Shown here: piece after piece, positions 44,105 through 56,169 of the stretch | How positions within the stretch are numbered: the stretch's first letter is position 1 | How the letters are laid out: each line of letters starts with the position of its first letter | Assembly (NCBI RefSeq): GCF_005082365.1 | Contig: NZ_CP034900.1 | Location: 496,001 to 560,000 of the forward strand | Source: Buchnera aphidicola (Artemisaphis artemisicola) | GTDB taxonomy: Bacteria > Pseudomonadota > Gammaproteobacteria > Enterobacterales > Enterobacteriaceae | DNA: 64,000 bases | Reading direction: 5' to 3' | The notes under the pieces: model-generated | Seen by the model: only the letters and a program-made list of their open reading frames with translations | Told to the model about the DNA's origin: nothing | The model's database searches: none | Made by a program: the position numbers and the translations under genes

Positions 44105-44152
44105 AAATAAAGAATAAATATAATTTTATTTAAATAAAAATATTTTTATATT

Positions 44153-44545
44153 TTATTCTTCTATAATTTCTTCTTTTTTATTTTTTTTTACACGATCAAC
44201 TAATTCAATATAAGCCATAGGAGCCTTATCTCCAGATCGAAATCCACATTTTAAAATACGCGTATAACCACCCAATCTATTTAAAAAACAAGGGCCTAAT
44301 TTTTTAAATAATTTGGCAACTATACTATTATCACGAATACGAGAAAATACTAATCGTCTATTAGAAAGGGTATCTTTTTTAGATAACGTAATAATGGGTT
44401 CAACAACACGACGTAGTTCTTTCGCTTTAGATAATGTGGTTTTTATAATTTCATGCATAAATAATGAACATGCCATATTTTTTAACATTGCATTAAGATG
44501 AGAACGATTACGGCCTAATTGACGACCGATTTTCCTATGACGCAT
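44153..44545 (-). CDS. rplQ: Ribosomal protein bL17
   Basis: The 130-residue protein matches E. coli L17 (127): [58 protein letters not shown]. It is a large-subunit protein near the exit tunnel and the last gene of the alpha operon, 44 bases after rpoA. The C-terminus is Lys/Glu-rich. Confidence 0.98.
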   Translation of the reverse strand: MRHRKIGRQLGRNRSHLNAMLKNMACSLFMHEIIKTTLSKAKELRRVVEPIITLSKKDTLSNRRLVFSRIRDNSIVAKLFKKLGPCFLNRLGGYTRILKCGFRSGDKAPMAYIELVDRVKKNKKEEIIEE

Positions 44546-44589
44546 AAATATATTCCTTCTATTAGAATATTAATACACAATATTATACA

Positions 44590-45579
44590 TTATTCATCTA
44601 AAATACTCGATGGAGGCCAATTTTCTAATCTCATGCCAAGAGATAAATTCCGAGAAGCTAATATATCTTTAATTTCAGTTAAAGATTTTTTACCTAAATT
44701 AGGAGTTTTTAATAATTCTACTTCAGTTCTTTGTACTAAATCACCTATATAATGTATAGATTCTGCTTTAAGACAATTTGCCGAACGAACTGTTAGTTCT
44801 AAATCATCTACTGGACGTAATAAAATAGGTTCAAATTCAGGTTTTGATTCTTTAATTTCTAGTTCACGCACATCTCTTAAATCAACAAAAGCTTCTAATT
44901 GTTCAGATAAAATAGTTGCTGCTCTTCGAATTGCTTCCTCTGGATCAATGGTTCCATTTGTTTCCATTTCAATAATTAACTTATCTAAATCTGTTCTTTG
45001 TTCTACACGAGCTGCTTCTACATTATAAGAAATTCTATCTATAGGACTATAACAAGCATCTACTAATAAACAACCTATAGGTCTTAAATCTTCTTCTATG
45101 TGAATTCTAGAAGAAGCGGGCATATAACCTCTACCACGCTGCACTTTAATTTTCATTTTAATAGAAGCATTTTCGTAAGTTAAATGACAAATAACATGTT
45201 CTGGTTTAATAATCTCAACATCACTATTATGTATAATATCTCCAGCAGTTACAGAACCAATTCCAGATTTATTTAATGTAAGAAAAACTTCATCTTTACC
45301 GTATACTTTTACAGCTAATCCTTTTAGATTTAACAATATTTCTAAAATATCTTCTTGTATTCCTTCTTTAGTACTATACTCATGAAGTACTCCATCAATT
45401 TCCACTTCAGTTACTGCGCATCCTGGCATAGAAGAAAGAAGAATTCTGCGAAGTGCATTACCTAACGTATGACCAAAACCTCTTTCTAATGGTTCCAAAG
45501 TGACTTTAGTGTGAGTTGCACTAATTTGCTCAATATCAACTAGTCTGGGTTTTAAAAAACCCATGATAGAATTCTGCAT
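44590..45579 (-). CDS. rpoA: RNA polymerase alpha subunit
   Basis: The 329-residue protein has the length of E. coli RpoA. The N-terminal assembly domain shows [20 protein letters not shown] and [13 protein letters not shown]; the C-terminal DNA/activator-binding domain is intact with [20 protein letters not shown] and [19 protein letters not shown], including the conserved Arg and Asn-Leu contacts for UP elements. Fourth gene of the alpha operon. Confidence 0.98.
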   Translation of the reverse strand: MQNSIMGFLKPRLVDIEQISATHTKVTLEPLERGFGHTLGNALRRILLSSMPGCAVTEVEIDGVLHEYSTKEGIQEDILEILLNLKGLAVKVYGKDEVFLTLNKSGIGSVTAGDIIHNSDVEIIKPEHVICHLTYENASIKMKIKVQRGRGYMPASSRIHIEEDLRPIGCLLVDACYSPIDRISYNVEAARVEQRTDLDKLIIEMETNGTIDPEEAIRRAATILSEQLEAFVDLRDVRELEIKESKPEFEPILLRPVDDLELTVRSANCLKAESIHYIGDLVQRTEVELLKTPNLGKKSLTEIKDILASRNLSLGMRLENWPPSSILDE

Positions 45580-45607
45580 ATTATCCTCTCTTTAACAGTC
45601 AACTTTA

Positions 45608-46228
45608 TTATTTAGAATAAAGTTCAACAATCAAGTATTCATTGATTTCTGCAGATAAATCAGAACGTTCAGGATATCTTTTAAAAACACCTTTCATTGT
45701 CGTAACATCAACTTCCAACCAAATAGGCTTTTCTCTTTGCTCAACTAGTTCTAAAGCAGCTTTTATACGTGATTGATTCTTAGATTTATCTCTGATAGAG
45801 ATTTCATCATTTGGAGATATCCGATATGAAGAAATGTTAACTATTTTTTTATTAACCATAACAGATTTATGATTAATTAATTGTCTTGATTCAGCTCGAG
45901 TACAACCAAAACCCATACGATAAACAACATTATCTAATCTAGATTCTAATAATTGTAACAAATTCGCTCCAGTATTACCTTTTAAACGAGCAGCAAGTTT
46001 ATAATATATCTTAAATTGACGCTCTAAAACACCATATAAGCGACGAACTTTTTGTTTTTCACGCAATTGAACTGCATAATCAGATAATCTGGGTTTTCGA
46101 ATTCCATGTTGTCCAGGAGGATGTTCTAATTTACATTTTGACTCTATCGCACGAAGCCCTGACTTTAAAAACAAATCAGTACCTTCACGTCTACTGAGTT
46201 TTAATTTGGGACCTAAATATTTGGCCAT
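45608..46228 (-). CDS. rpsD: Ribosomal protein uS4
   Basis: The 206-residue protein matches E. coli S4 (206) from [20 protein letters not shown] on, with [20 protein letters not shown] and the S4 RNA-binding domain [20 protein letters not shown]. The start at 46228 has TTGGAG upstream; an ATG four codons earlier is rejected. S4 starts 30S assembly and in E. coli represses the alpha operon. Confidence 0.98.
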   Translation of the reverse strand: MAKYLGPKLKLSRREGTDLFLKSGLRAIESKCKLEHPPGQHGIRKPRLSDYAVQLREKQKVRRLYGVLERQFKIYYKLAARLKGNTGANLLQLLESRLDNVVYRMGFGCTRAESRQLINHKSVMVNKKIVNISSYRISPNDEISIRDKSKNQSRIKAALELVEQREKPIWLEVDVTTMKGVFKRYPERSDLSAEINEYLIVELYSK

Positions 46229-46253
46229 TTTATTCTCCAATAATTCCTAAAAA

Positions 46254-46652
<399 letters not shown>

Positions 46653-46665
46653 TCAAATTACCTAT

Positions 46666-47022
46666 TTATTTTTTTATTGGTTTTCGAGGACCTTTGCATG
46701 TTCTAGCATTAGTCTTAGTTCTTTGTCCGTGTACCGGAAGATTTCTACGGTGACGTAGACCGCGATAACAATTTAAATCAATTAAACGTTTGATATTTAA
46801 TGTTCTTTCTCTTCTTAAATCGCCTTCGGTAACATATTTTGCAACATGTATTCTTAATAATTCAAGTTGCTCTTCATTTAAATCTATAATTTTAGAATGT
46901 TCAGAAACATTAGACATTAAACAAATCAATTTAGAACGTTTTTTACCAATCCCATATATTGCAGTTAACGCAATTAAAGTATGCTTATGTTCAGGAATGT
47001 TAATACCTGCAATACGTGCCAT
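46666..47022 (-). CDS. rpsM: Ribosomal protein uS13
   Basis: The 118-residue protein has the E. coli length from [20 protein letters not shown]; the end [18 protein letters not shown] is canonical. The Met at 47022 with AGGATT upstream is chosen over longer frames. S13 contacts the P-site tRNA and the 50S head bridge. First gene of the alpha operon, 74 bases after rpmJ; this short gap would hold any S4-responsive leader. Confidence 0.98.
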   Translation of the reverse strand: MARIAGINIPEHKHTLIALTAIYGIGKKRSKLICLMSNVSEHSKIIDLNEEQLELLRIHVAKYVTEGDLRRERTLNIKRLIDLNCYRGLRHRRNLPVHGQRTKTNARTCKGPRKPIKK

Positions 47023-47096
47023 ATTATAAAATCCTATAAATTGATTATAAATTAAAATTAATAAGTACAATTGTAACAACTTCTAATTAATAAAAA

Positions 47097-47213
47097 TCAA
47101 CCTTGACGTTGCTTATGTTTCGGATCATTTCGACAAATAACTCTTACAACATTATGTCTTTTTATTATTTTGCAATTTCGACAAAGTACTTTCACAGAAG
47201 CTTGTACTTTCAT
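47097..47213 (-). CDS. rpmJ: Ribosomal protein bL36
   Basis: This tiny gene encodes 38 residues, [20 protein letters not shown] and on to DPKHKQRQG, nearly identical to E. coli L36. The zinc ligands (Cys-X2-Cys, then Cys and His) are all present, so it is the zinc form. It sits between secY and rpsM as the last gene of the spc operon, 30 bases after secY. Confidence 0.97.
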   Translation of the reverse strand: MKVQASVKVLCRNCKIIKRHNVVRVICRNDPKHKQRQG

Positions 47214-47243
47214 AATTTTTTCCTAAATAGCTTTATATAATTT

Positions 47244-48563
47244 TTAATTAAGATTAGATTTTTTTAATATCGAGTCATATTGACTAGACATAATTAATGT
47301 TTGAATTTGAGAAATAAAATCCATAATAACTACAACAACAATTAATAATGAAGTTCCACCAAAATAAAACGGTACATTCATAAAACTTTTCATAAATTCT
47401 GGCATTAAACAAATAAATGTAATATATAAAGAACCTACTAACGTAAGTCTTAACATTATTTTACTAATATATTTAGCTGTTTGTTCACCAGGTCTAATAC
47501 CTGAAATAAAAGCACCTGATTTCTTTAAATTATCTGCAGTTTCACGAGGATTAAAAACTAATCCTGTATAAAAAAAACAAAAAAATATGATTGCAGATAT
47601 ATATATAATCAAATATAAGGGTTGATTAGGTTGAAAAGCAAATAAAAAAGATTTTAACCATTTCCAATTATCACTTACTTTAAACCAGGATATAATCGTT
47701 GCAGGAAAAAGAACAATACTAGAAGCAAAAATTGCCGGTATTACACCAGCCATATTAATTTTTAAAGGCAAATGAGTGCTTTGTGCTGAATATATACGTC
47801 GACCTTTTTGACGCTGTGCATAATGCACTATAATTTTTCTTTGACCTCGTTCAATAAAAACAACGAGAAAAACAACTAAAAACATAAATATTAAAACAAA
47901 AAGAAATAATAAAAAATTTAAATTTCCTTGTCTTGTTTGTTCAATAGTATTTCCGATAGCAGCAGGCAAGCTTGCTATTATTCCTATAAAAATAATAATT
48001 GAAATACCATTTCCAATGCCACATTCTGTGATCAACTCACCTAACCACATTAAAAACATAGTACCCGTTACTAAGCTTATTACCGCAATTAAATAAAAAT
48101 AAAAATTAGCATTAATAATAATGCTATGAGTTCCTACGATGTTAGGAAGATTTGTTGTAATTCCAATAGATTGTAAAACAGCTAATATTAAAGTAACATA
48201 TCTAGTATACTGATTAATTTTATAACGACCAGATTCCCCTTCTTTTTTTATTTCAGATAAAGCAGGATATACTAAAGTTAATAACTGAATAATAATAGAA
48301 GCTGATATATATGGCATAATACCTAGAGCAAAAATAGAAGCACGACTTAAAGCACCTCCAGAAAACATATTGAACATATCAATAATAGTGCCTTTTTGAT
48401 TATTTAGTATTTTGGATAAAACACTAGTATCAATTCCAGGAATTGGAATAAATGAACCTATACGAAATACAATAAGAGCCATTATCAAAAAGATAATTCT
48501 TTGTTTTAATTCGCTAATACCTTTGTTAGTATTATGAAAGTTTAATCCAATTTTATTTACCAT
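47244..48563 (-). CDS. secY: Protein translocase subunit SecY
   Basis: The 439-residue protein (E. coli 443) has ten membrane helices. Conserved stretches are [16 protein letters not shown] in helix 1, [20 protein letters not shown] of the plug and helix 2, [18 protein letters not shown] of the ribosome-binding loop, and [23 protein letters not shown] region near helix 9. It forms the SecYEG channel. It lies between rplO and rpmJ as in E. coli. Confidence 0.98.
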   Translation of the reverse strand: MVNKIGLNFHNTNKGISELKQRIIFLIMALIVFRIGSFIPIPGIDTSVLSKILNNQKGTIIDMFNMFSGGALSRASIFALGIMPYISASIIIQLLTLVYPALSEIKKEGESGRYKINQYTRYVTLILAVLQSIGITTNLPNIVGTHSIIINANFYFYLIAVISLVTGTMFLMWLGELITECGIGNGISIIIFIGIIASLPAAIGNTIEQTRQGNLNFLLFLFVLIFMFLVVFLVVFIERGQRKIIVHYAQRQKGRRIYSAQSTHLPLKINMAGVIPAIFASSIVLFPATIISWFKVSDNWKWLKSFLFAFQPNQPLYLIIYISAIIFFCFFYTGLVFNPRETADNLKKSGAFISGIRPGEQTAKYISKIMLRLTLVGSLYITFICLMPEFMKSFMNVPFYFGGTSLLIVVVVIMDFISQIQTLIMSSQYDSILKKSNLN

Positions 48564-48573
48564 TTTTTATCGG

Positions 48574-49008
48574 TCATTCCTCAATTGTACCACCAAATTT
48601 TTCAATCTCAGCACGAGCACCTTTAGTTACATACAATCCTTTAATTATCAAAGATTTTTGTAATTTTCCTGAAAGAATGATTTTTGCATATTTAACATTT
48701 TTTTTAATAATATTTTCTTTTTTTAATAGATCAATATTAATAATATTTGTAGATAAATTAGATAAATCTGCTAATCGTACTTCTACTGTAATATTTTTTT
48801 TATGAGAATGAAAACCAAATTTTGGCAATCTTCTATATAAAGGCATTTGACCCCCTTCAAAACCACGACGAATACTACTGCCTGATCTAGATTTTTGACC
48901 TTTATGTCCTCGTCCTGCAGTTTTTCCAAATCCTGAACCAATACCACGACCTAATCTTTTTCTATTTCTACGAGATCCATTAGCTGGAGAAAGAGTATTT
49001 AAGTACAT
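48574..49008 (-). CDS. rplO: Ribosomal protein uL15
   Basis: The 144-residue protein (E. coli 144) has the glycine-rich N-terminal extension [20 protein letters not shown], the [18 protein letters not shown] motif, and [12 protein letters not shown] at the end. It reaches into the core of 23S rRNA. It lies 4 bases from rpmD and 10 from secY. Confidence 0.98.
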   Translation of the reverse strand: MYLNTLSPANGSRRNRKRLGRGIGSGFGKTAGRGHKGQKSRSGSSIRRGFEGGQMPLYRRLPKFGFHSHKKNITVEVRLADLSNLSTNIINIDLLKKENIIKKNVKYAKIILSGKLQKSLIIKGLYVTKGARAEIEKFGGTIEE

Positions 49009-49012
49009 ATTT

Positions 49013-49192
49013 CTATGCCTCTTTAACTTTTAAAATATAAGAAATTTTTTTTATCATACCTTGAATAGATGGTGTATCTGGACGTATTACAGTATGTCCA
49101 ATATAGCGCAACCCTAATCCAATTAATGTTTTTTTATGTTTAGGTAATCTTCCTATTGCACTTTTGATTTGAGTAATTTTTACATTTTTCAT
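49013..49192 (-). CDS. rpmD: Ribosomal protein uL30
   Basis: The 59-residue product ([20 protein letters not shown], then [16 protein letters not shown]) matches E. coli L30 (59). The frame is complete with ATG at 49192 and TAG at 49013-49015. It sits between rpsE and rplO as in every gammaproteobacterial spc operon. Confidence 0.96.
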   Translation of the reverse strand: MKNVKITQIKSAIGRLPKHKKTLIGLGLRYIGHTVIRPDTPSIQGMIKKISYILKVKEA

Positions 49193-49202
49193 AAAATATA
49201 AT

Positions 49203-49706
49203 TTATCCTAATATATCTTTAATACGTTTGTTTCTTTTAGCAGCAATCATCTTCGGGGATTTCATATTGATTAAACCATTCATTGTTGCTCGAACTATAT
49301 TTATAGGATTAGTAGAACCATAAGTTTTAGCTAGTACATTATGTATTCCTGCTACTTCTAAAACTGCTCTCATAGCTCCTCCTGCAATTATTCCTGTTCC
49401 ATCAGAAGCAGGTTTCATAAAAACATTCGAACCAGTATGAGAACCTTTTAATGAATGCTGTAAAGTTTTATTAATTAATGGTATAGTAATCATATTGCGT
49501 TTAGCTTTTTCCATAGCTTTTTGAATTGCAGCAGGTACTTCACGTGCTTTTCCATAACCAAAACCAACACGACCATCTCCATTTCCAACTACAGTTAATG
49601 CTGTAAAAGAGAATATACGACCACCTTTAACAGTTTTAGAAACACGATTTACTGTAATTAATTTTTCTTGTAAATCATTATTATTTTTTTTTTCAATATT
49701 AATCAT
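49203..49706 (-). CDS. rpsE: Ribosomal protein uS5
   Basis: The 167-residue protein matches E. coli S5 (167): [58 protein letters not shown]. It acts in decoding accuracy and mRNA helicase function at the entry tunnel. It stands between rplR and rpmD. Confidence 0.98.
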   Translation of the reverse strand: MINIEKKNNNDLQEKLITVNRVSKTVKGGRIFSFTALTVVGNGDGRVGFGYGKAREVPAAIQKAMEKAKRNMITIPLINKTLQHSLKGSHTGSNVFMKPASDGTGIIAGGAMRAVLEVAGIHNVLAKTYGSTNPINIVRATMNGLINMKSPKMIAAKRNKRIKDILG

Positions 49707-49721
49707 TCTATTATTTTCACC

Positions 49722-50090
49722 TTAAAACTTTAATCCAACTTCACGTGCAGATTCAGCTAAAACTTGCACACGACCATGATATTTAAAACCAGATCGATCA
49801 AAAGAAACATTGGATATTCCTTTCAATAAAGCTCTTTCTGCAATAATTTTTCCTACTTTTGCTGCAGCCTCTTTATTGCCTGTATATTTTAAACCACATT
49901 TTATGTTTTTTTCTAAAGTTGAAGCAAATACTAATACTTTAGATTCCGTATAAGAAATAATTTGAGCATAAATGTGACGTGGAGTACGATGTACAACTAG
50001 TCGAATAGCATTTAGTTCTTTCAGTTTACAACGTGTTTTCATGGATCGGCGTATGCGAGACATTATTTTGTTTTTATTAGAAAAAATCAT
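49722..50090 (-). CDS. rplR: Ribosomal protein uL18
   Basis: The 122-residue frame matches E. coli L18 (117): [59 protein letters not shown]. It binds 5S rRNA. The start at 50090 is one base after the rplF stop; an inner Met at 50063 (SRIRRS) would give 113 residues and is possible. Confidence 0.96.
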   Translation of the reverse strand: MIFSNKNKIMSRIRRSMKTRCKLKELNAIRLVVHRTPRHIYAQIISYTESKVLVFASTLEKNIKCGLKYTGNKEAAAKVGKIIAERALLKGISNVSFDRSGFKYHGRVQVLAESAREVGLKF

Positions 50091-50091
50091 T

Positions 50092-50628
50092 TTATTTTTT
50101 CTTAGCCTCTTTTATTCGTATAACTTCATCTGAATATCGAATACCTTTGCCTTTATAAGGTTCTGGTATACGATAAGAACGTAAATTAGCAGCAATTTGT
50201 CCAACTAACTGTTTATCTATTCCTTTAATAATAATTTCTGTTGGAGAAGGATTTTCTACATCAATACCTTTAGGCAAATAATATTTAATAATATGAGAAT
50301 AACCTAAAGACATATTAATAACATTATCTTTCATTATAGATACACGATAACCTACTCCAGATAATTGTAATTTTTTGATAAATTTTTTAGAAACACCTAT
50401 AATCATAGAATTTACAAGAGCTCTTGAAGTACCAGCTTGAGCCCAACCATCTGAAAAACCTAAACGAGGTGAAAATATTATTTTATTATTTAAATATTCA
50501 ACTTGAACTGATTGATGAATAGTACGTGAAAGCTCACCATATTCTCCTTTAATTGATATTATTTGAGAATCTAATCGAATATTAATGTTAGAAGGAACAA
50601 TAATTGGACATTTAGCAACACGAGACAT
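50092..50628 (-). CDS. rplF: Ribosomal protein uL6
   Basis: The 178-residue protein (E. coli 177) starts [12 protein letters not shown], preceded by GGAGG; contains [19 protein letters not shown] and ends [20 protein letters not shown]. The ATG nine codons upstream overlaps rpsH and is rejected. L6 contacts the sarcin-ricin loop at the factor-binding site. Confidence 0.98.
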   Translation of the reverse strand: MSRVAKCPIIVPSNINIRLDSQIISIKGEYGELSRTIHQSVQVEYLNNKIIFSPRLGFSDGWAQAGTSRALVNSMIIGVSKKFIKKLQLSGVGYRVSIMKDNVINMSLGYSHIIKYYLPKGIDVENPSPTEIIIKGIDKQLVGQIAANLRSYRIPEPYKGKGIRYSDEVIRIKEAKKK

Positions 50629-50639
50629 TATTCCTCCAT

Positions 50640-51032
50640 TTAAGACACATAACAAACAATTTCACCGCCAAGACCTACTTGACGAGCCTTACGATCTGTC
50701 ATAACCCCTTGAGAAGTAGAAATTACTGCTATTCCCAAACCAGCCATAACTTTAGGTAAATTATTCTTTTTTTTATATATTCGTAAACTTGGACGACTAA
50801 TGCGCTTAATAGTTTCTATAACAGATTTTCCTTCAAAATATTTTAAAAATACTTCTAATTCTAATTTAGAAGTTCCTGTAATTTTAAAATTTTGAATATA
50901 TCCTTCTTTTTTTAATAATTCTACAATAGATTTTTTTAATTTAGATGAAGGTATTTTTACAGAAAATTTATTAGCTGATTGACCATTCCTAATACGAGTT
51001 AACATATCTGATACTGGATCTTGCATGCTCAT
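50640..51032 (-). CDS. rpsH: Ribosomal protein uS8
   Basis: The 130-residue protein (E. coli 130) starts [18 protein letters not shown] and has [20 protein letters not shown] and [20 protein letters not shown]. The start at 51032 aligns with E. coli; the Met four codons earlier is not used. S8 binds central-domain 16S rRNA and represses the spc operon in E. coli. Confidence 0.98.
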   Translation of the reverse strand: MSMQDPVSDMLTRIRNGQSANKFSVKIPSSKLKKSIVELLKKEGYIQNFKITGTSKLELEVFLKYFEGKSVIETIKRISRPSLRIYKKKNNLPKVMAGLGIAVISTSQGVMTDRKARQVGLGGEIVCYVS

Positions 51033-51059
51033 TTTAAACTCCAAACTAAAAAATTATAT

Positions 51060-51365
51060 TTACCAACTAGATTTTTTTAAACCAGGTATTTCACCTTTCA
51101 TAGCAGCTTCTCTAACTTTAATTCGACTTAATCCAAACTTTCTTAAAAAAGCATGTGGACGACCTGTTTGACGACATCGATTTCTTTGACGTGAAGGACT
51201 AGAATCGCGTGGAAAAGATTGCAATTTAAGAACTGCATTCCAACGTTCATCTTCCGAATAATTCATATTAGAAATAATATTTTTCAATTCAATACGTTGT
51301 GTATAAAATTTATTAGCTAATTTTATACGTTTAACTTCTCGTGCTTTCATTGATTGTTTGGCCAT
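51060..51365 (-). CDS. rpsN: Ribosomal protein uS14
   Basis: The 101-residue protein has E. coli length: [60 protein letters not shown]. It is the long, zinc-free form (only one Cys). It lies in the 30S head. Between rplE and rpsH, 12 and 27 bases apart. Confidence 0.98.
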   Translation of the reverse strand: MAKQSMKAREVKRIKLANKFYTQRIELKNIISNMNYSEDERWNAVLKLQSFPRDSSPSRQRNRCRQTGRPHAFLRKFGLSRIKVREAAMKGEIPGLKKSSW

Positions 51366-51377
51366 TGAATAACCTTT

Positions 51378-51917
51378 TTATTTGCGAAAAGGAAAATTAA
51401 AAGCAGATAACAATAGACGTCCTTCATGATCAGATTTAGCAGTAGTAGTTATAGTTATATCTAATCCGCGAACTTTATCAATTTTATCATAATCAATTTC
51501 CGGGAAAATAATCTGTTCACGTATTCCTAAACTATAATTGCCTTGACCATCAAAAGAATTGCTTGATAAACCACGAAAATCACGAATACGAGGAATAGCA
51601 ATAACTATTAAACGTTCAAAAAAATCCCATTTTTTTTGACCACGCAACGTTACTTTACATCCAATAGGATAACCTTGACGAATTTTAAAACCAGCTAAAG
51701 ATTTACGAGCTTTAGTAATCAACGGTTTTTGTCCTGATATTGCAGTTAAATCTAAAATAGCATGTTCTAAAACTTTTTTATCAGAAACTGAAGCACCAAC
51801 GCCCATATTTAAGGTTATTTTATCAATCTTAGGAACTTGCATAATAGAACGATAATTTAATTGAAACATAAGATTTTTTATAACTTTTGATCTATAAAAA
51901 TTATACAGTGTTGCCAT
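51378..51917 (-). CDS. rplE: Ribosomal protein uL5
   Basis: The 179-residue protein (E. coli 179) shows [52 protein letters not shown] and [20 protein letters not shown]. It binds 5S rRNA and forms bridge B1b. Third gene of spc. Confidence 0.98.
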   Translation of the reverse strand: MATLYNFYRSKVIKNLMFQLNYRSIMQVPKIDKITLNMGVGASVSDKKVLEHAILDLTAISGQKPLITKARKSLAGFKIRQGYPIGCKVTLRGQKKWDFFERLIVIAIPRIRDFRGLSSNSFDGQGNYSLGIREQIIFPEIDYDKIDKVRGLDITITTTAKSDHEGRLLLSAFNFPFRK

Positions 51918-51931
51918 TATATTACTCCAAA

Positions 51932-52246
51932 CTATTTAATCGTTTTTTTATTAGATTTAAAAAAACGAACTTTTTTCCCTTCTTCAAATCTAAAACCAAT
52001 TCGATCTGGTTTATTTGATTCAGGATTTAAAATAGCAATATTTGATATTTGAATAGGAGCCTCTTTTTCTACAATACCCCCGTTTTTATTTTGAGATGGT
52101 ACTGGTTTTTGATGTTTTTTAATTAAGTTTAATCCATTAATAATAACTTTATTCGAAGATAAAATGTTTTTAATAGTGCTTTTTTTCCCTTTATCTTTTC
52201 CAATCAAAATAATAATTTTATCATTACGACGTAACTTTGCAGCCAT
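51932..52246 (-). CDS. rplX: Ribosomal protein uL24
   Basis: The 104-residue protein (E. coli 104) has the KOW motif [20 protein letters not shown], then [20 protein letters not shown] and [20 protein letters not shown]. It starts 50S assembly near the tunnel exit. Between rplN and rplE. Confidence 0.98.
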   Translation of the reverse strand: MAAKLRRNDKIIILIGKDKGKKSTIKNILSSNKVIINGLNLIKKHQKPVPSQNKNGGIVEKEAPIQISNIAILNPESNKPDRIGFRFEEGKKVRFFKSNKKTIK

Positions 52247-52272
52247 TTTTGCTTCCTTTAAAAATTTAAAAA

Positions 52273-52641
52273 CTATAGAACTTCTGGAGCTAATGAAATA
52301 ATTTTCATAAATTTTTCTGTTCTTAATTCTCGAGTAACAGGACCAAAAATACGAGTGCCAATAGGTTGTTCATTATTATTTAGTACAACACAAGAGTTTC
52401 TATCAAAACGAATTACAGAACCATCTGTTCTTCTTACTCCTTTCTTAGTTCTCACTACTACTGCTTTAAGAACATCACCTTTTTTAACTTTTCCTCTAGG
52501 TATTGCTTCTTTAATTGTAATCTTAATAATATCTCCAATACCCGCATATCGTCGACGAGAACCACCTAATACTTTAATACACATAGCTGAGCGTGCACCA
52601 GAGTTATCAGATACATGTAAAATTGTTTGTTCTTGAATCAT
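52273..52641 (-). CDS. rplN: Ribosomal protein uL14
   Basis: The 122-residue protein (E. coli 123) shows [70 protein letters not shown]. It contacts 16S rRNA in the subunit bridge B8. First gene of the spc operon, after a 131-base gap containing a hairpin and a likely promoter. TTGGAG precedes the start. Confidence 0.98.
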   Translation of the reverse strand: MIQEQTILHVSDNSGARSAMCIKVLGGSRRRYAGIGDIIKITIKEAIPRGKVKKGDVLKAVVVRTKKGVRRTDGSVIRFDRNSCVVLNNNEQPIGTRIFGPVTRELRTEKFMKIISLAPEVL

Positions 52642-52699
52642 ATTTTTATAACTCCAATGAGTTTAATAAAATATAAAAATTATTATCTAAAATAATTTT

Positions 52700-52705
52700 A
52701 TTATA
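52700..52705 (-). promoter_or_regulatory. Candidate -10 box of the spc operon promoter
   Basis: TATAAT on the minus strand lies about 60 bases before rplN, with TTCATA 15 bases further upstream as a poor -35. E. coli has a separate spc promoter exactly in this gap. A weak call because TATAAT-like strings are common here. Confidence 0.35.
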
Positions 52706-52730
52706 ACATTAGTAATGTTGTATGAACAGA

Positions 52731-52762
52731 AAACATGAGCAGACCTGAGTTTGTTCATGTTT
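52731..52762 (-). terminator. Hairpin between the S10 and spc operons
   Basis: AAACATGAACA and TGCTCATGTTT (minus-strand reading) form an eleven-base-pair stem with one G-U pair around a ten-base loop, and TTTTCTGTT follows. It is 11 bases after rpsQ, at the S10/spc border, so a (partial) terminator of the S10 operon is likely. Confidence 0.6.
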
Positions 52763-52772
52763 TTAAAATTTT

Positions 52773-53024
52773 TTAAAAAATATTTTTTTTAACAATACGC
52801 ACTAAAATCCAAGATTTTGTTTTAGAAATTGGACGAGATTCACGAATTTCTATTAAATCTCCTACAGTGCATTCATTTTTTTCATCATGAACATGAAGTT
52901 TTGTGGTACGTTTAATAAATTTTCCATAAATATTATGTTTTATAAAACGCTCAATTGCAACTACAGCAGACTTTTGCATTTTGTTACTTACAACCCGACC
53001 TTGTAAAGTACGAATATTTTCCAT
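52773..53024 (-). CDS. rpsQ: Ribosomal protein uS17
   Basis: The 83-residue protein (E. coli 84) has [40 protein letters not shown] and [12 protein letters not shown]. It is an early 16S rRNA 5'-domain binder and last gene of the S10 operon. Its ATG shares one base with the rpmC stop. Confidence 0.98.
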   Translation of the reverse strand: MENIRTLQGRVVSNKMQKSAVVAIERFIKHNIYGKFIKRTTKLHVHDEKNECTVGDLIEIRESRPISKTKSWILVRIVKKNIF

Positions 53025-53221
53025 TATTTTAATCTTTCCTTCTCTATGAGCAACGTCTTTATTTGAGCAATATTTCTTCTTACTTTACGCAATAAATGAG
53101 GAGTTTTTAATTTTCCTGAAACAGACTGCATACGTAAATTAAATTGCTCTCGTAATAATTGTAAAAGTTCTATATTAAGATCTTTTTTACTTTTTTTTCT
53201 TAACTCTACTATTGCCGTCAT
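53024..53221 (-). CDS. rpmC: Ribosomal protein uL29
   Basis: The 65-residue helical protein (E. coli 63) has [28 protein letters not shown] and [14 protein letters not shown]. It lies at the tunnel exit next to L23. It shares one-base stop/start overlaps with rplP and rpsQ, indicating tight coupling. Confidence 0.97.
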   Translation of the reverse strand: MTAIVELRKKSKKDLNIELLQLLREQFNLRMQSVSGKLKTPHLLRKVRRNIAQIKTLLIEKERLK

Positions 53222-53631
53222 TACATCACCATTTTGGTTACAAAAGTGGTTTTAATTGGCAGTTTAGCTGCTGCTAATTTAAATGCTTCTCGAGATTCTT
53301 CTTCACTAACTCCATCTAATTCATAAAGAATTTTTCCAGGTTGTACTAAGGCGACCCAATATTCAACACTCCCTTTTCCTTTTCCCATTCTTACTTCTAA
53401 TGGTTTTTGAGTTATAGGTTTGTCAGGAAATATACGTATCCACATTTTTCCTTGTCTTTTAATACAACGAGTTATAGCTCTTCTTGCAGATTCAATTTGA
53501 CGAGCAGTTAAACGACCTCTATCAGTAGCTTTTAAGCCAAAAGTACCAAAATTAATATTAGTACCAGAAGCTAATCCTCTATTTCGACCTTTATGCATTT
53601 TTCGAAATTTAGTACGTTTTGGTTGCAACAT
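53221..53631 (-). CDS. rplP: Ribosomal protein uL16
   Basis: The 136-residue protein (E. coli 136) shows [80 protein letters not shown]. It contacts the A-site tRNA elbow. Overlaps rpmC by one base. Confidence 0.98.
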   Translation of the reverse strand: MLQPKRTKFRKMHKGRNRGLASGTNINFGTFGLKATDRGRLTARQIESARRAITRCIKRQGKMWIRIFPDKPITQKPLEVRMGKGKGSVEYWVALVQPGKILYELDGVSEEESREAFKLAAAKLPIKTTFVTKMVM

Positions 53632-53648
53632 TATTAGCTTCTCTCTTT

Positions 53649-54353
53649 TTATTGCTTTCTATTTTTACGGTGTTGCTTTTTCGTCTGAACAGAAGGTTTT
53701 TCTAATTTTTCAATTGCTTCCATGCCTCCTAATATTTCTCCCTTAAAAATCCACACCTTTACTCCTATTACACCATAAGTTGTATGTGCTTCTGAAGTAC
53801 TGTAATCAATATTAGCACGAAGAGTATGAAGAGGAACTCTTCCTTCTCGATACCACTCTCTACGTGCTATTTCTGCGCCTCCTAAACGACCACTTACTTC
53901 AACTTTAATGCCTTTAGCACCTTGTCTCATTGCATTTTGAACTGATCTTTTCATAGCACGTCTAAACATAACTCTTCTTTCTAATTGAGAACTAATATTA
54001 TCTGAAACAAGTTTAGCATCTAATTCAGGTTTGCGAACTTCAGAAATATTAATTTGAACTGGAACTCCGGTAATTTTCGCAATAGAAACTCTTAATTTTT
54101 CTACATCTTCTCCTTTTTTTCCAATAACAATACCAGGTCTAGCAGTATAAATAATAACTCGAATACTTTTAGCAGGTCTTTCAATAACAATTCTAGAAAT
54201 TGATGCTTTTGCTAATTCTTTTTTTAAAAACTCACGAACTTTATAGTCGCTATCTAAATTATTAGCAAAATCTTTAGTATTAGAAAACCAAATAGAATTC
54301 CATTTTTTTATTATACCTAATCTCATACCGTTAGGATGTACTTTCTGTCCCAT
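53649..54353 (-). CDS. rpsC: Ribosomal protein uS3
   Basis: The 234-residue protein (E. coli 233) starts [20 protein letters not shown], has the KH domain [15 protein letters not shown] and the C-terminal [20 protein letters not shown]. It shapes the mRNA entry site. The tail is Lys/Arg-rich. Between rplV and rplP. Confidence 0.98.
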   Translation of the reverse strand: MGQKVHPNGMRLGIIKKWNSIWFSNTKDFANNLDSDYKVREFLKKELAKASISRIVIERPAKSIRVIIYTARPGIVIGKKGEDVEKLRVSIAKITGVPVQINISEVRKPELDAKLVSDNISSQLERRVMFRRAMKRSVQNAMRQGAKGIKVEVSGRLGGAEIARREWYREGRVPLHTLRANIDYSTSEAHTTYGVIGVKVWIFKGEILGGMEAIEKLEKPSVQTKKQHRKNRKQ

Positions 54354-54371
54354 TATTGACTCTCCTTAATA

Positions 54372-54704
54372 TTAATGATCAGATACAATAACAGTAATAT
54401 GACTAGTACGTTTTAAAATACGATCTGCACGTCCTTTAGCACGAGGCATCATTCTTTTCATAGTTGAACCCTCATTAACAAAGATTTTTTTAATTCTTAG
54501 TTGATCTATGTCTGCACCTTGATTATGTTCTGCATTAGCTATAGCGGATTCAAGAACTTTTTTGACTAAAATAGCTGCTTTTTTATTTGTAAAATTTAAA
54601 ATATTTAACGCTTGAGGAACTTTTTTATTACGAATTAAATCTGCAATTAAACGTACTTTTTGTGCAGAAGAACGAGCTTGACGATGTTGAGCTAAAGTTT
54701 CCAT
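54372..54704 (-). CDS. rplV: Ribosomal protein uL22
   Basis: The 110-residue protein (E. coli 110) has [20 protein letters not shown] and the long beta-hairpin [20 protein letters not shown], which lines the exit tunnel. Its macrolide-relevant loop keeps the usual [12 protein letters not shown]. Between rpsS and rpsC. Confidence 0.98.
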   Translation of the reverse strand: METLAQHRQARSSAQKVRLIADLIRNKKVPQALNILNFTNKKAAILVKKVLESAIANAEHNQGADIDQLRIKKIFVNEGSTMKRMMPRAKGRADRILKRTSHITVIVSDH

Positions 54705-54730
54705 TTACTCCTCTTTTTTATTTATTTTAT

Positions 54731-55009
54731 TTAACGTTTTTTTATTTTTTTATCTGCAGCATGTCCTCTATAAGTACGAGTTAAAGCAAATTCACCTAAT
54801 TTATGTCCTACCATTTCTTCAGTGATAAAAATAGGAATATGATTACGACCATTATGAATTGATATTGTTAAACCTACCATATTTGGGAAAATAGTTGAAC
54901 GTCTAGACCATGTTTTTATAGGTTTTTTATTATTTGTTTTTACTGATTTGTCTACTTTTTTCAATAAACTTACATCAATAAAAGGACCTTTCTTAAGAGA
55001 ACGCGGCAT
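54731..55009 (-). CDS. rpsS: Ribosomal protein uS19
   Basis: The 92-residue protein (E. coli 92) has [40 protein letters not shown] and [20 protein letters not shown]. It sits in the 30S head with S13. Between rplB and rplV. Confidence 0.98.
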   Translation of the reverse strand: MPRSLKKGPFIDVSLLKKVDKSVKTNNKKPIKTWSRRSTIFPNMVGLTISIHNGRNHIPIFITEEMVGHKLGEFALTRTYRGHAADKKIKKR

Positions 55010-55029
55010 AAAATGATCCTCTACAATAA

Positions 55030-55851
55030 TTATTTTTTACGATGACGTAAAATAAATTTTTCAGTACGTTTATTTTTACGAGTTTTTTTTCCTTTAGTCT
55101 GAATACCCCATGGTGTAACTGGATGCTTGCCAAAATTTCTTCCTTCACCACCTCCATGCGGATGATCAACAGGATTCATAGCTGTACCGCGTACAGTAGG
55201 TCGAACTCCTATCCAACGAGAAGCTCCTGCTTTCCCTAAAACTTTTAACATATGTTCAGAATTTCCAACTTCTCCAATAGTAGCTCGACAATTAGATCTG
55301 ATTCTTCTCATTTCACCAGAACGTAAACGTAAAGTTGCATATTCTTCGTCAATAGCTACTAATTGAACATAACTTCCTGCAGAACGAGCTATTTGACCGC
55401 CTTTTCCCGGTCTCATTTCTACGTTATGAATAAATGTACCTACAGGAATATTTTTAATTAATAAAGAGTTTCCTATTTTTATAGAAGCATTTAAACCAGA
55501 TACTACAGTATCTCCAATATTTAAATTCTTTGCAGCTAGAATATAATTTCTTGTACCATCTTTATATAATATTAAAGCAATATTAGAAGAACGATTAGGA
55601 TCGTATTCAATTTTTTCTACAATAGCTTCTATATTATCTTTATTTCTTTTAAAATCTATAATACGATATGCTCTTTTATGTCTACCACCAATATGACGTG
55701 TTGTAATTCTACCATTATTATTTCGGCCACCACTTTTGCTATTTTTTCTTACTAAAGATGAAAATGGTTTCCCTTTATATAACTTTGTATTAACAATTTT
55801 GATAACGTGGCGACGACCCGGAGATGTCGGTTTGCATTTAACAATTGCCAT
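55030..55851 (-). CDS. rplB: Ribosomal protein uL2
   Basis: The 273-residue protein (E. coli 273) has [35 protein letters not shown] and the conserved [18 protein letters not shown] loop with the His needed for peptidyl-transferase centre organisation. Between rplW and rpsS. Confidence 0.98.
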   Translation of the reverse strand: MAIVKCKPTSPGRRHVIKIVNTKLYKGKPFSSLVRKNSKSGGRNNNGRITTRHIGGRHKRAYRIIDFKRNKDNIEAIVEKIEYDPNRSSNIALILYKDGTRNYILAAKNLNIGDTVVSGLNASIKIGNSLLIKNIPVGTFIHNVEMRPGKGGQIARSAGSYVQLVAIDEEYATLRLRSGEMRRIRSNCRATIGEVGNSEHMLKVLGKAGASRWIGVRPTVRGTAMNPVDHPHGGGEGRNFGKHPVTPWGIQTKGKKTRKNKRTEKFILRHRKK

Positions 55852-55866
55852 TGTTTTGTCCTCCGA

Positions 55867-56169
55867 CTACTCTGTATTACCTATGAAATCTAAATTATAC
55901 CCTTTTTTTACTTTAATATAAGCTTTTTTCCAATCACTTTTTTGAACAATACGATTAGATTGACGCTTTTTTTTACCTTTTATTTTTAATGTTTTCACAC
56001 TATCAACTTCTACGTTAAATATTTTTTTTACTGCATATTTTATTTCATATTTTGTGGCATTATTTAAAACTTTTAAAACAATAGTATTAAATTTTTCTAT
56101 AGATATAGATGACTTTTCAGATACATGTGGTGAAAGTAATATTTTAAACAAACGTTCTTCAGCAATCAT
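55867..56169 (-). CDS. rplW: Ribosomal protein uL23
   Basis: The 100-residue protein (E. coli 100) has [17 protein letters not shown] and [20 protein letters not shown], then [20 protein letters not shown]. It is the docking site for trigger factor and SRP (tig and ffs are in this window). It overlaps rplD by 4 bases (ATGA). Confidence 0.97.
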   Translation of the reverse strand: MIAEERLFKILLSPHVSEKSSISIEKFNTIVLKVLNNATKYEIKYAVKKIFNVEVDSVKTLKIKGKKKRQSNRIVQKSDWKKAYIKVKKGYNLDFIGNTE